Positions 36,414 through 44,386 of a DNA stretch of 64,000 bases are shown one piece after another. Position 1 is the first letter of the stretch; each line of letters begins with the position of its first letter. The notes below the pieces were generated by a model. That model was not told the origin of the DNA. It saw only the letters and a list, made by a program, of their open reading frames with translations, and did no database searches. The position numbers and the translations under genes were made by a program. Source of the stretch: Quadrisphaera sp. RL12-1S (lineage in GTDB: Bacteria; Actinomycetota; Actinomycetes; Actinomycetales; Quadrisphaeraceae); NCBI RefSeq assembly GCF_014270065.1, contig NZ_JACNME010000003.1, positions 372,001 to 436,000 on the forward strand, written 5' to 3'.

Positions 36414-37235
36414 ATGACCACGGACACCTCGCGCCCAGCCGGCGCCAGTGCGGCGCCGGAGCGCCAGCGCCCGCGCTACCGCGCGTCGCTGCAGCAGCTG
36501 CTGAGCGCCCAGAAGTCCGCCAAGGGCGCTCCCGCGTACTCGCGCTTCGTCAACCGCCCCCTGGGCCGCCGCCTCGCCGCGGCCGCCCACGTCATCGGCC
36601 TCACCCCCAACCAGGTCACCGCCGCCTCGGCGCTGGCCACGGGGGCGGGCATCGCCGTGGTGGCCCTGGCGCCGTCGGCGTGGTGGAAGGGCCTGCTCGT
36701 CGCGGCGCTGCTGGTGCTCGGCTACGCCCTGGACGCCGCCGACGGCCAGCTGGCCCGCCTGCGCGGCGGCGGGTCGAAGGCCGGGGAGTGGCTGGACCAC
36801 GTGGTCGACGCGGCGAAGACCTCGTGCCTGCACCTGGCCGTGGCGGTCGGCGCGTACCTGACGTTCGCGCCGCGCCCGACCGCCTGGCTGCTGGTGCCGC
36901 TGGGCTTCGCGGCGGTGGCGAGCACCTGGTTCTTCACGATCATCCTCAACGACCACGTCCGCCGGCTGGCCGGCGCCCGCGACGGGCAGGCGACGGTGGG
37001 GGCTGGTGAGGCCCGCCAGCACTCCGCGCTGCGCTCCCTCGCCTCGGCGCCCGTCGACTACGGGGTGCTGTGCGTGGTGTTCGTCCTGCTCGGCTGGCCC
37101 GCGGTCTTCTCGTGGGCCTACGGCCTGCTGGCGCTGGGCTTCGCCGTGGTCGCCGGCGCGTCGATGGTGGTGTGGTTCCGCCAGGTCTCGGCGCTCGACC
37201 ACCGCGCGGCCGCGGGCCAGGGGGTGGCGGCGTGA
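36414..37235 (+). CDS. CDP-alcohol phosphatidyltransferase family protein
   Basis: A 273-residue membrane enzyme. The family motif D-x2-DG-x2-AR-x8-G-x3-D-x3-D is intact: DAADGQLAR near residue 105, then after eight residues GEWLDHVVD. About six hydrophobic segments follow the first 60 polar residues. These enzymes transfer a phospho-alcohol between a CDP-linked donor and an alcohol acceptor. The next gene is a TagD-like cytidylyltransferase joined by GTGA, which may make the CDP-alcohol used here. The ATG at 36414 has no strong ribosome-binding site; GTG 36387 in the same frame is the alternative. Confidence 0.88.
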   Translation: MTTDTSRPAGASAAPERQRPRYRASLQQLLSAQKSAKGAPAYSRFVNRPLGRRLAAAAHVIGLTPNQVTAASALATGAGIAVVALAPSAWWKGLLVAALLVLGYALDAADGQLARLRGGGSKAGEWLDHVVDAAKTSCLHLAVAVGAYLTFAPRPTAWLLVPLGFAAVASTWFFTIILNDHVRRLAGARDGQATVGAGEARQHSALRSLASAPVDYGVLCVVFVLLGWPAVFSWAYGLLALGFAVVAGASMVVWFRQVSALDHRAAAGQGVAA

Positions 37236-37651
37236 GCCTCACCGGCTACGTGCCCGGCGTCTACGACATGTTCCACATCGGGCACCTCAACATCCTGCGG
37301 CGGGCCCGCGAGGACTGCGACGTGCTCATCGTCGGGGCCGTCACGGACGACGTCGTGGAGCGCACCAAGGGCAAGCGGCCGGTGGTGCCGCTCACCGAGC
37401 GCATGGAGATCCTGGCGAGCATCGGGATCGTCGACAGGGTGGTCGCCGACGACTGCGGCAGCGACAAGATGCCGATGTGGCAGCGGCTCCACTTCGACGT
37501 CCTCTTCAAGGGCGACGACTGGAAGGGCACGTCCAAGGGCGACCAGCTCGAGGCGAGCATGACCGCGGTGGGCGCCCGCGTCGTCTACTTCCCGTACACC
37601 GAGACCACGTCGAGCACGCTGCTGCGCGACCTGATCACCGCGCACGGCTGA
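37232..37651 (+). CDS. TagD/GCT-type cytidylyltransferase
   Basis: A 139-residue nucleotidyltransferase of the glycerol-3-phosphate cytidylyltransferase fold. The HxGH motif is in YDMFHIGHLNILRRA near residues 11-25, the partner VVERTKGKRP near 43-52, and YTETTSSTLLRDLI (the ISTT-like signature) at the end. Length is typical of TagD. The GTG start overlaps the stop of the CDP-alcohol phosphatidyltransferase. The substrate could be glycerol-3-phosphate or another polyol phosphate; the phosphatidyltransferase next door makes a CDP-polyol used for lipid or glycan decoration likely. Confidence 0.88.
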   Translation: MSLTGYVPGVYDMFHIGHLNILRRAREDCDVLIVGAVTDDVVERTKGKRPVVPLTERMEILASIGIVDRVVADDCGSDKMPMWQRLHFDVLFKGDDWKGTSKGDQLEASMTAVGARVVYFPYTETTSSTLLRDLITAHG

Positions 37652-37653
37652 GG

Positions 37654-38688
37654 GTGGCGGCCACCGCCGCGGGCCGGCTCCGGGTGCTGGAGTCGTTCCG
37701 CGAGCCGCGTCCCACCACCAACCCCTACCTGCGCCTGCTGCTGGACGCGCTGCGCGACCAGGGGCACGACGTGCGCACGTTCTCGTGGGGGCGGGCGCTG
37801 ACCTGGCGCTACGACGTGCTGCACCTGCACTGGCCCGAGGTCCTGCTCCGCGGCACCTCGCGGCCCAAGACGGTGGCGCGCCGCGCGCTCGTGACGCTCC
37901 TGCTGCTGCGGGTGGCGCTGCTGCGCACCGCGGTGGTCCGCACCGTCCACAACCCCGTCCCCCACGAGAGCGGCCCCGCCGTCGAGCGGGCCCTCCTGGC
38001 GCTGTGCGACCGGCTCACCACCGCGCGCGTGCACCTGGTCCCCTCCACCCGGCCGGCCGGGGCCGAGGACGACGACGCGCTCGACGCGCTGGTCCCGCAC
38101 GGCCACTACCGCGACTGGTACCCCACCGTCGAGGTCCCGGTGGTGCCCGGGCGCCTGCTGCACTTCGGGATCCTGCGGCCCTACAAGAACGTCGAGGCGC
38201 TGCTCGCCGCCGCCCACGCGGCCCCCGCGGACGTCTCGCTGCGGGTGGTCGGCTCCCCGTCGACCGGCGCGCTGCGCCGCGCCGTCGAGGACGCCTGCCG
38301 CGCGGACGCCCGCACCAGCGCGGCCCTGGGCCACTGCCCGGACGCCGAGCTGGCCGCCGAGGTGGCGGCCTCGGAGCTGGTGGTGCTGCCGTACACCGAG
38401 CTCCACAGCTCGGGCGCGGCGCTGCTGGCGCTCTCGCTCGACCGTCCGGTGCTCGTGCCCGCCGGGCCCACCACCGACGCGCTGGCGGCCGAGGTCGGCC
38501 CCGGCTGGGTGCTCACCTACGAGGGCGACCTGACCGCGGCCCGGCTCGTCGAGGCGCTCGAGACCCTGCGGCGGCCCGGGAGGGCGCCCGCGCCCGACCT
38601 GTCCGCCCGTGAGTGGCCGGCCGCCGCGCGGGCCCACGAGACCCTGTTCCGCAGGGCCGTCACGGCGGACCGGAGGGGGCAGCGGTGA
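37654..38688 (+). CDS. Glycosyltransferase, GT4-like, copy in CDP-alcohol operon (1)
   Basis: A 344-residue GT-B-like enzyme starting 2 nt after the cytidylyltransferase stop. RLRVLESFREPRPTTNPY opens the N-domain and RYDVLHLHWPEVLLRG is typical of GT4 proteins of the beta-1,3-glucosyl and mannosyl groups. The C-domain has LLHFGILRPYKNVEALL and LVVLPYTELHSSGAALLALS in place of the usual EGxPxxxxEA, so the E-x7-E motif is altered (the first Glu is in TELHSSG). The operon context suggests it works on the same acceptor as the two GT4 genes that follow. Confidence 0.8.
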   Translation: MAATAAGRLRVLESFREPRPTTNPYLRLLLDALRDQGHDVRTFSWGRALTWRYDVLHLHWPEVLLRGTSRPKTVARRALVTLLLLRVALLRTAVVRTVHNPVPHESGPAVERALLALCDRLTTARVHLVPSTRPAGAEDDDALDALVPHGHYRDWYPTVEVPVVPGRLLHFGILRPYKNVEALLAAAHAAPADVSLRVVGSPSTGALRRAVEDACRADARTSAALGHCPDAELAAEVAASELVVLPYTELHSSGAALLALSLDRPVLVPAGPTTDALAAEVGPGWVLTYEGDLTAARLVEALETLRRPGRAPAPDLSAREWPAAARAHETLFRRAVTADRRGQR

Positions 38689-39776
38689 ACGCTCGGACGA
38701 GCGCGCGGACGAGCGCGCAGGGGCTCGACGTCCTCTACACCGCGGAGCGGGACGTGACCGGCTGGCAGCAGCGGCACGCGCGCGGTGAGGTCCCGGGCCG
38801 CTGGCCGTACGGGCTGGACGAGCTCGCCGCCGGCGGGGCGGACGTGCGGGCCGTCGGGCTCCCGGAGCCGGGTCGCCTGCGCTCCGCGGTCGCCCGCCTG
38901 GCCCCGGGGGTCGCGGCGCTCGCCTCCCCCGCCGGCCGGCGCGTCGCGGTGGCCTGGGACGAGAACGTGGCGCACCGGGCGGCGGTGCTGGCGCCGCGGA
39001 CCCCGCTGCACGCCGGTGCCATCTGGGTGACCGACGCCGTGGCCCGCGGCCGCGACGACGACGCGACCCGTGCGCGCGTGCGGGCCCTGCGGCGCGCCGA
39101 CGGGGTGTGGTGCCTCAGCAGCGCCCAGCTCGAGCCGCTGGAGCGGCTGCTGCCGGGTGTGCCGGTCTCGCTGCTCCGGTTCGGCGTGGACGCGGGCTTC
39201 TTCCGCGCTGCCCCGCCGGTGGAGCGGCCGCTGGTGGTGAGCGCGGGGGGCGACCGCGACCGCGACGCCACCACGCTGTTCGCCGCCCTCGAGGAGGTGC
39301 TGCGAGCGCGCCCGGAGACCGAGGTGGTGGTCCAGTCGCGCTCGACGGCCACGGCGCCGGTCGGTGTGCGCGTGGTGCCCCACCTGCCGCACGCGCAGCT
39401 GAGGGACCTCTACGCGAGGGCCAGCGCGGTCGTGGTGGCGACCTCGCCCAACCTGCACGTGTCGGGCATGACGGTCGCCCTCGAGGCCATGGCCACGGCC
39501 AGGCCCGTGGTCGTGACCGCCACACCGGGCGTGGAGGACTACGTGGTGGACGGCGTCACCGGGCACCTGGCGCGCTCAGGGGACCCCGCCTCGGTGGCCG
39601 AGCGCCTCGTCGCGCTCCTCGACGACCCCGACGCAGCGGCTGCCGCCGGCAGGCGCGGCCGCGAGCGCGTGGAGGCGGACCTCAACACGGCGCGGATGGC
39701 GCGCGACCTGCGCGCCATCGTGGGGGTGGGGTCCGGGCCCGCAGCCGCGGCGGTCCCCGCGGCGCCAGCGCGGTGA
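38685..39776 (+). CDS. Glycosyltransferase family 4, CDP-alcohol operon (2)
   Basis: A 363-residue GT-B enzyme. The GTG at 38685 lies in a GTGA overlap and has GGAGGGGG upstream. VSLLRFGVDAGFFR is the inter-domain block, VVSAGGDRDRDATTLF the start of the C-domain, VVVATSPNLHVSGMTVALEAMATARPVV the acceptor/donor region with Glu in TVALEAMA, and VTATPGVEDYVVDGVTGHL the following motif. The first 25 residues are not conserved-looking. It has three-gene coupling on both sides. Confidence 0.85.
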   Translation: MNARTSARTSAQGLDVLYTAERDVTGWQQRHARGEVPGRWPYGLDELAAGGADVRAVGLPEPGRLRSAVARLAPGVAALASPAGRRVAVAWDENVAHRAAVLAPRTPLHAGAIWVTDAVARGRDDDATRARVRALRRADGVWCLSSAQLEPLERLLPGVPVSLLRFGVDAGFFRAAPPVERPLVVSAGGDRDRDATTLFAALEEVLRARPETEVVVQSRSTATAPVGVRVVPHLPHAQLRDLYARASAVVVATSPNLHVSGMTVALEAMATARPVVVTATPGVEDYVVDGVTGHLARSGDPASVAERLVALLDDPDAAAAAGRRGRERVEADLNTARMARDLRAIVGVGSGPAAAAVPAAPAR

Positions 39777-40918
39777 GGCCGGCGCGCCACCCGCGGGTGC
39801 GGGTGTACCGGACGCTGCGGAGCGCGCACCTGGAGCGCGCTGCGGCTGAGGCGGCGCAGGGGCGCCCGGTGTCGCTGCTCCACCGGTTCCGGAGGTACGA
39901 CTTCGACGCCTCGCTGGCGGCCGGGACGGACGTGCAGCAGCTGGGACCGTGGCGCACCGCGGCGGTGCTGCTGGTGTCGAGGGTCGAGCGGCTGGAGGTG
40001 AACGAGCCGCTGATGGCCGAGGCAGCGCCGTCGGCCCTCCTGGCCGCGCTCGCTGCGAGAGCGGGGGCCCGTCTGCGCGGTGCCCGGCGTCCGCGCGTGG
40101 TGGCGTACGCCATCGCCAACCTCGCTCCGCCGCGCGGCGCGGGTGGCCGGGCGCGGATCCGCGCAGTGCTCGCCCGCTGGTCGGGGGCGCGCCTGCTGGC
40201 CCTCACCGACCGTCTGGCGGTGGGCACGCCGGGGGCGCTCGACCTCTACCAGGAGCTGCTGCCGCGGCAGCTGGCGACGTGCGACCACCGGCTGGTGCCG
40301 GCACTGCCGGCTCCCTGCAGCTGTCCTCGTCCGCGCCCCGACGAGGGGGCGGGGGCCGAGACCACGGGCGCTGGTGTCGACGGACGAGCGCGGACGGTGC
40401 TCTTCGTGGGGGCGTTGGAGCGGCGCAAGGGGGCGCACCTGCTGCTGCAGGCGTGGCCGGCGGTCTCTGCCGCACGGCCGGGGTCGCGGCTCGTGCTGGT
40501 CGGCCGCGGGCAGCTCGAAGCGGAGGCGGCGCACCTGGCCTCCGGTGACGACGTCGACCTGGTGGTCGACCCGCCGCGGGCGCGGGTGCACGAGGCGCTG
40601 CGCGGGGCGTCGGTGCTCGTGCTGCTCTCGCAGCGCACGCGGGGATGGCGCGAGCAGGTGGGTCTTCCACTGGTGGAGGGACTGGCGCACGGGTGCGCCG
40701 TCGTCACCACGCAGGAGACGGGGCTGGCCGGGTGGCTGCAGGAGCACGGCCACCGGGTGCTGCCCGCCGAGCCCTCGGTGGCCGAGGTGGCGGCGGCGCT
40801 GGTCGCCGCCCTCGACGAGCGACGGCCGGCGTCGTCCGTGCTCGACCAGCTCCCAGGGACCGACGGCCGGTTCGAGGCCGACGCGTGGCTCGAGGAGCAG
40901 CCGAGCCGACCCTCCTGA
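39773..40918 (+). CDS. Glycosyltransferase family 4, CDP-alcohol operon (3)
   Basis: A 381-residue GT-B-like enzyme, last gene of the operon, beginning at a GTGA overlap. The C-domain has VLFVGALERRKGAHLLLQAW (phosphate-binding Arg/Lys), SRLVLVGRGQLEAEA, and REQVGLPLVEGLAHGCAVVTT, matching the E-x7-E region. The N-domain is less typical: HRFRRYDFDASLAAGTDVQ and ALTDRLAVGTPGALDLYQE. A Cys-rich Pro stretch (about residues 170-185) separates the domains. A 13-bp tandem repeat follows directly after its stop. Confidence 0.8.
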   Translation: MRPARHPRVRVYRTLRSAHLERAAAEAAQGRPVSLLHRFRRYDFDASLAAGTDVQQLGPWRTAAVLLVSRVERLEVNEPLMAEAAPSALLAALAARAGARLRGARRPRVVAYAIANLAPPRGAGGRARIRAVLARWSGARLLALTDRLAVGTPGALDLYQELLPRQLATCDHRLVPALPAPCSCPRPRPDEGAGAETTGAGVDGRARTVLFVGALERRKGAHLLLQAWPAVSAARPGSRLVLVGRGQLEAEAAHLASGDDVDLVVDPPRARVHEALRGASVLVLLSQRTRGWREQVGLPLVEGLAHGCAVVTTQETGLAGWLQEHGHRVLPAEPSVAEVAAALVAALDERRPASSVLDQLPGTDGRFEADAWLEEQPSRPS

Positions 40919-40920
40919 GG

Positions 40921-40946
40921 GCGCGAGGCTCCAGCGCGAGGCTCCA
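40921..40946. repeat. Two 13-bp tandem repeats
   Basis: GCGCGAGGCTCCA occurs at 40921-40933 and 40934-40946 without a gap, then continues with GCGCGG. It lies between the convergent GT4 (stop 40918) and flippase (stop 40958) genes. Function unknown. Confidence 0.8.
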
Positions 40947-40957
40947 GCGCGGACCCC

Positions 40958-42346
40958 TCAGCGCCCGGCGGAGCCCTCGGCCCGGGCGGCCTGGAGCGCC
41001 GCGTCGCGGGCGGCGCGGCGGCGGGCCAGGTCCCGGCGGACGAGGAGCGTGCACGGCAGCAGCTGGCACAGGAGCACCGACACCACCGATCCCACCACCG
41101 GTCCCGCTGCGCCGAGGGGTGCGACCAGCAGCCAGGAGAGCCCGAGGTTGAGGGGCACCATGAGGAGGATCGGCGGCACCTGGGCGCGCAGCCCGCGGGG
41201 GTCGGTGAGGTACATCCCCAGCGGGTACTTGGCGGCCTGGACGACGACGAAGGCCGCGAACGCCCACGTGGTCCACGCGGAGACGACGATGGCACCGTCG
41301 GACAGCAGGTGCGCCAGCACCGGGACGGCGAGCGCCAGTGCCGTGGCGGCGACGGCCGCCGCGCCGGTGAACGCCCACGTGAGCCCGTACGGCGAGGCCA
41401 CGTCGGAACGGGCCCGGGCACGGGCGAACACCGGCCACAGCGCCACGCCCGCGGCGCTGGTGGTCTGCAGGAGCAGGCTCGCCAGCGAGGAGGCCAGGTT
41501 GTACTCCGCGAGCTCGCTGGTGGGCGCCAGGTGGCTCAGCAGCAGGCGGTCGGTCTGCATGGCCACCGGCAGGGCCACCATCTGCACGAGCACCGGCCAC
41601 GCCAGGCCCATCACCGGGACGCTCGGCACCGAACGGAGGCGCGGGACCTCGCGGAGCACCCGGCGGGCGGTGGTGGGCAGCCGACGCGCGGCCAGGAGGC
41701 ACCCGGTGGCAGCGATGGCGGCAGCGCCGAGGTAGGAGAAGACGGCCAGGTAGGCGCCGGCGTCGGTGCCGGTGGCGACCAGCAGCAGCACCGAGGCGGC
41801 GAACAGGGGCGAGGCGAGGCCCTGCAGCAGGATCTGCACGTGGTTCAGCCCGAGGGCCGTGAGGACGCGCTGGCCCACGGCCAGCGGCAGCGTCGCGGCG
41901 AAGACGACCAGGCAGAGCAGCGCCGCGACCGGCCCGGACCCCGGGATGAGCCCCTCACCCAGCAGCACGGGCCAGAGTCCGGCCAGGGTGACCGCGAGCC
42001 CGACCCCCGTGATCGTGGCGGCCGACACGAGGATCACCCGGACGGCGCTGACCAGGGACCGCCGGACGGCGTCGTCGTGGTCGGGGTCCTCGGACGAGGA
42101 CACGGCGTTGATGACCACCGAGGCGAGGCCGAGGTCGGCGAAGGGCAGCAGCGCCGCGACGGAGACGAGCAGGCCGTACTGGGCGTAGGCGTCCACGCCG
42201 AAGTGGCCGATGACCAGCCGGATGGTGACGATGGAGACGGCACCGCTGACCGCCATGACGAGCAGCTTGGACACGGCGCTGCTGCCGACGGCCCGGTAGG
42301 CGCCGCGACTGGCCCGCGGGGCGTCCCGGGGGGCGGTGGCGGTCAC
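40958..42346 (-). CDS. Polysaccharide flippase (Wzx/MATE-like)
   Basis: A 462-residue protein with about twelve to fourteen hydrophobic segments, as expected for Wzx. The N-terminal block SSAVSKLLVMAVSGAVSIVT is typical, and LPLAVGQRVLTALGLNHVQ and SSLASLLLQTTSAAGVALWP occur in the interior. It should move polyprenyl-linked repeat units to the outer face. The GTG at 42346 forms a GTGA overlap with the upstream GT2 gene, and GGGGGGAG lies upstream. It ends the three-gene minus-strand unit GT2-GT2-flippase. It is the second flippase of the window. Confidence 0.88.
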   Translation of the reverse strand: MTATAPRDAPRASRGAYRAVGSSAVSKLLVMAVSGAVSIVTIRLVIGHFGVDAYAQYGLLVSVAALLPFADLGLASVVINAVSSSEDPDHDDAVRRSLVSAVRVILVSAATITGVGLAVTLAGLWPVLLGEGLIPGSGPVAALLCLVVFAATLPLAVGQRVLTALGLNHVQILLQGLASPLFAASVLLLVATGTDAGAYLAVFSYLGAAAIAATGCLLAARRLPTTARRVLREVPRLRSVPSVPVMGLAWPVLVQMVALPVAMQTDRLLLSHLAPTSELAEYNLASSLASLLLQTTSAAGVALWPVFARARARSDVASPYGLTWAFTGAAAVAATALALAVPVLAHLLSDGAIVVSAWTTWAFAAFVVVQAAKYPLGMYLTDPRGLRAQVPPILLMVPLNLGLSWLLVAPLGAAGPVVGSVVSVLLCQLLPCTLLVRRDLARRRAARDAALQAARAEGSAGR

Positions 42347-43299
42347 GCGCGCTCCCCCCGTGCCCGGCCCGCGCTGTGACGGCGGGCGGCGCCGAGCACG
42401 GCGAGCAGCCCGGAAGCGGTGCCCCCCGCGAGAGCGCGCAGCGCGCCGGGCCGTGCCAGGGTGCTCCGGGCCCCGCCGCGCAGACCGACGGCCACCGCGT
42501 AGCGCGGTGCTCCCGCGGCCCACCGCAGCGCGCGACCGGGTGGCAGGTGCTTGGCGGCGAACAGCAGCCGGCCCCGGCAGCTGTGGCGCAGGTAGGTGGG
42601 GGACTTGCCAGCGCCCTCCTGGGTGCCTCCGACGGCGTGGGCGACGGTCAGGTCGCTGCGCAGGCGCAGGGCACCTCCGGCGGCCAGGCAGCGGTGGGAC
42701 AGGTCGACGTCCTCCCAGTACAGGAAGTAGTCGTCGTCGAAGCCGCCCAGGTCGCGCCACAGCCCGGCGGGGGCCAGCAGGCACGCGCCGGTCAGCCACG
42801 GCTCGAGGTCGGGGCCAGTGCGGCGTCCGGCGCGGCGGGTGGTGCCGTCGCGCAGGCACAGGTCGGCGCCGTCGAACCAGGCGCTGCCGTCCTCGCGCAG
42901 CACGCGGGGGGTGGTCAGCGCGCGCGGGTGGTCGAGGGCGTCGGCCAGCAGCGCGCGCAGCACGGGCGCCTCGAGCTCGGCGTCGGGGTTGAGCAGCAGC
43001 ACAGCGTCGCAGCCGGCGTCGAGCGCCCGCTGGGCGCCGGCGTTGGCGCCGGAGCCGAAGCCGCCGTTGTGCGGCATGAGCACGAGGTCGTGACCCCGGT
43101 CGCGGCAGACGTCCTCCAGCGCCGCCCGGTGCCGGGCCTCGGAGGGGTTGTCGACGACGACGACGAGCGCGTCGGGTCCCCACGCCGCCACCCGGCCGGG
43201 CTCGAGGGCGTGGCGCAGCAGGACGGCGGGGTCGCCGTAGTTCACCACCACGACGCCCAGGCGCGGCGGTCGCGGTCCCCGCGGGGACGGCTCAGCCAC
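42343..43299 (-). CDS. Glycosyltransferase family 2, rhamnosyltransferase-like
   Basis: A 318-residue GT-A enzyme. The GTG at 43299 has GGAG 7 nt upstream and overlaps the preceding gene by 8 nt; the longer frame is a shadow of that gene. Motifs: LGVVVVNYGDPAVLLR, VVVVDNPSEARHR, LMPHNGGFGSGANAG, VLLLNPDAELE (metal site), LTGACLLAP and YFLYWEDVDLSHR. This is the classical motif set of rhamnosyltransferases. The last 40 residues are basic. It overlaps the flippase start by 4 nt. Confidence 0.88.
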   Translation of the reverse strand: MAEPSPRGPRPPRLGVVVVNYGDPAVLLRHALEPGRVAAWGPDALVVVVDNPSEARHRAALEDVCRDRGHDLVLMPHNGGFGSGANAGAQRALDAGCDAVLLLNPDAELEAPVLRALLADALDHPRALTTPRVLREDGSAWFDGADLCLRDGTTRRAGRRTGPDLEPWLTGACLLAPAGLWRDLGGFDDDYFLYWEDVDLSHRCLAAGGALRLRSDLTVAHAVGGTQEGAGKSPTYLRHSCRGRLLFAAKHLPPGRALRWAAGAPRYAVAVGLRGGARSTLARPGALRALAGGTASGLLAVLGAARRHSAGRARGERA

Positions 43300-44245
43300 G
43301 CCGGTACTCCGCGTAGGCCAGGCCCCACGCGCCCATGACCATGCCGGTGCCGCGCGCCGCGGTGCGCAGGCCGGAGGCGCGCAGGCCGGGACGGCCGGTG
43401 GTGGCCCCCGCGGCCAGCCGCAGGCCCCCGGCAGCGGCGCGGGCGGCTCCCAGCGCCGTGAGGCGCAGCCGCGCGGCGGTGCGGCGGAGGGCCACGGGCT
43501 CGAGCACCAGCGTGGTGCGGCTCCAGGCGTTGCCGCTGCGCAGCGCCCGGCGCAGCACCCACGAGCGGGTGGCGCGGGACAGGGGCACCACGTCGGTGAC
43601 CACGGCCTCGTCGCACCACAGCATCCGCACCCCGCGGGCGTGCAGCTCGCGGGTGAAGAGGGTGTCGGAGCCGCCGGTGATGCCGAACCTCTCGTCGAAG
43701 GTGGTGCCGGCGCGGGCGAGCTGGTGCAGGTCCAGCAGCAGGTTGTTGGTGGCCGCGACCTCCACGGGCGTGCCGGTGGGGAGGCGGCGGCGGTCGAAGA
43801 AGCCCCCGGCGGCGATCCACGGGTCCAGCGGTCCCGGGAAGCTGGAGACGACGGGCCCGACCACCGCACCGGCGCCGGTGCTCGCGTGCAGCGCGACCAG
43901 GGCGCGCAGCCACCCCGCCTGCGGGCGCTCGTCGTCGTCGATGAAGACCAGCAGGTCGTCCCCGGCGGCGGCGGCCTCGGCGAGGGCGCGGTTGCGGGCG
44001 GCGGCGATGCCGGGGCGCGGCTCGTGCACGTGCTCCACCTCGACAGCGGGGGCGCCGCCGTCGACGCGTGCGCGCGCGAGGTGGTCGGCCACGGTGGTCC
44101 GGCCGCCCGCCGCGGGGTCGTTGTCCACCACGAGGACGCGCACGTCGTGGTGCCCGACGGACACCGCCTGCTCCTCCAGGAGCGGCAGCACCTCGGCCAG
44201 GTCGTCCGGGCGCCGGTAGGTGAGCACGGCGACGACGGTCTTCAC
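43292..44245 (-). CDS. Glycosyltransferase family 2
   Basis: A 317-residue GT-A enzyme. It starts at KTVVAVLTYRRPDDL (GTG 44245; a GTG at 44254 would add three residues). VRVLVVDNDPAAGG, PGIAAARNRALAEA, LVFIDDDERPQAGWL (DDD metal site), TNNLLLDLHQLA and FGITGGSDTLFTREL (the G-SD acceptor block) follow. The last 90 residues are basic with weak hydrophobic segments and resemble other GT2 enzymes of this type that act on undecaprenyl-linked sugars. It heads the operon and is divergent from the second autokinase gene, 141 bp away. Confidence 0.87.
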   Translation of the reverse strand: MKTVVAVLTYRRPDDLAEVLPLLEEQAVSVGHHDVRVLVVDNDPAAGGRTTVADHLARARVDGGAPAVEVEHVHEPRPGIAAARNRALAEAAAAGDDLLVFIDDDERPQAGWLRALVALHASTGAGAVVGPVVSSFPGPLDPWIAAGGFFDRRRLPTGTPVEVAATNNLLLDLHQLARAGTTFDERFGITGGSDTLFTRELHARGVRMLWCDEAVVTDVVPLSRATRSWVLRRALRSGNAWSRTTLVLEPVALRRTAARLRLTALGAARAAAGGLRLAAGATTGRPGLRASGLRTAARGTGMVMGAWGLAYAEYRRG

Positions 44246-44386
44246 GCGGTCCACCCGGTGGTCTTCGGCGGAGGCGAGGTCCCCCTTGAGGAGGAGTCCT
44301 GGTGCGGCGCTGCCGCTCAAGACCACCCGCGGAACCACCGATGAGGGGTCTGTGACCGCCGCGCGGGCGGCCTGTCGTCGTCGGGG

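Noticed and set aside
43300-43869. N-terminal extension of the GT2 at 42343-43299
   Set aside because: The extra part is the out-of-frame shadow of the upstream GT2 gene; the motif set begins at 43299 with a ribosome-binding site.
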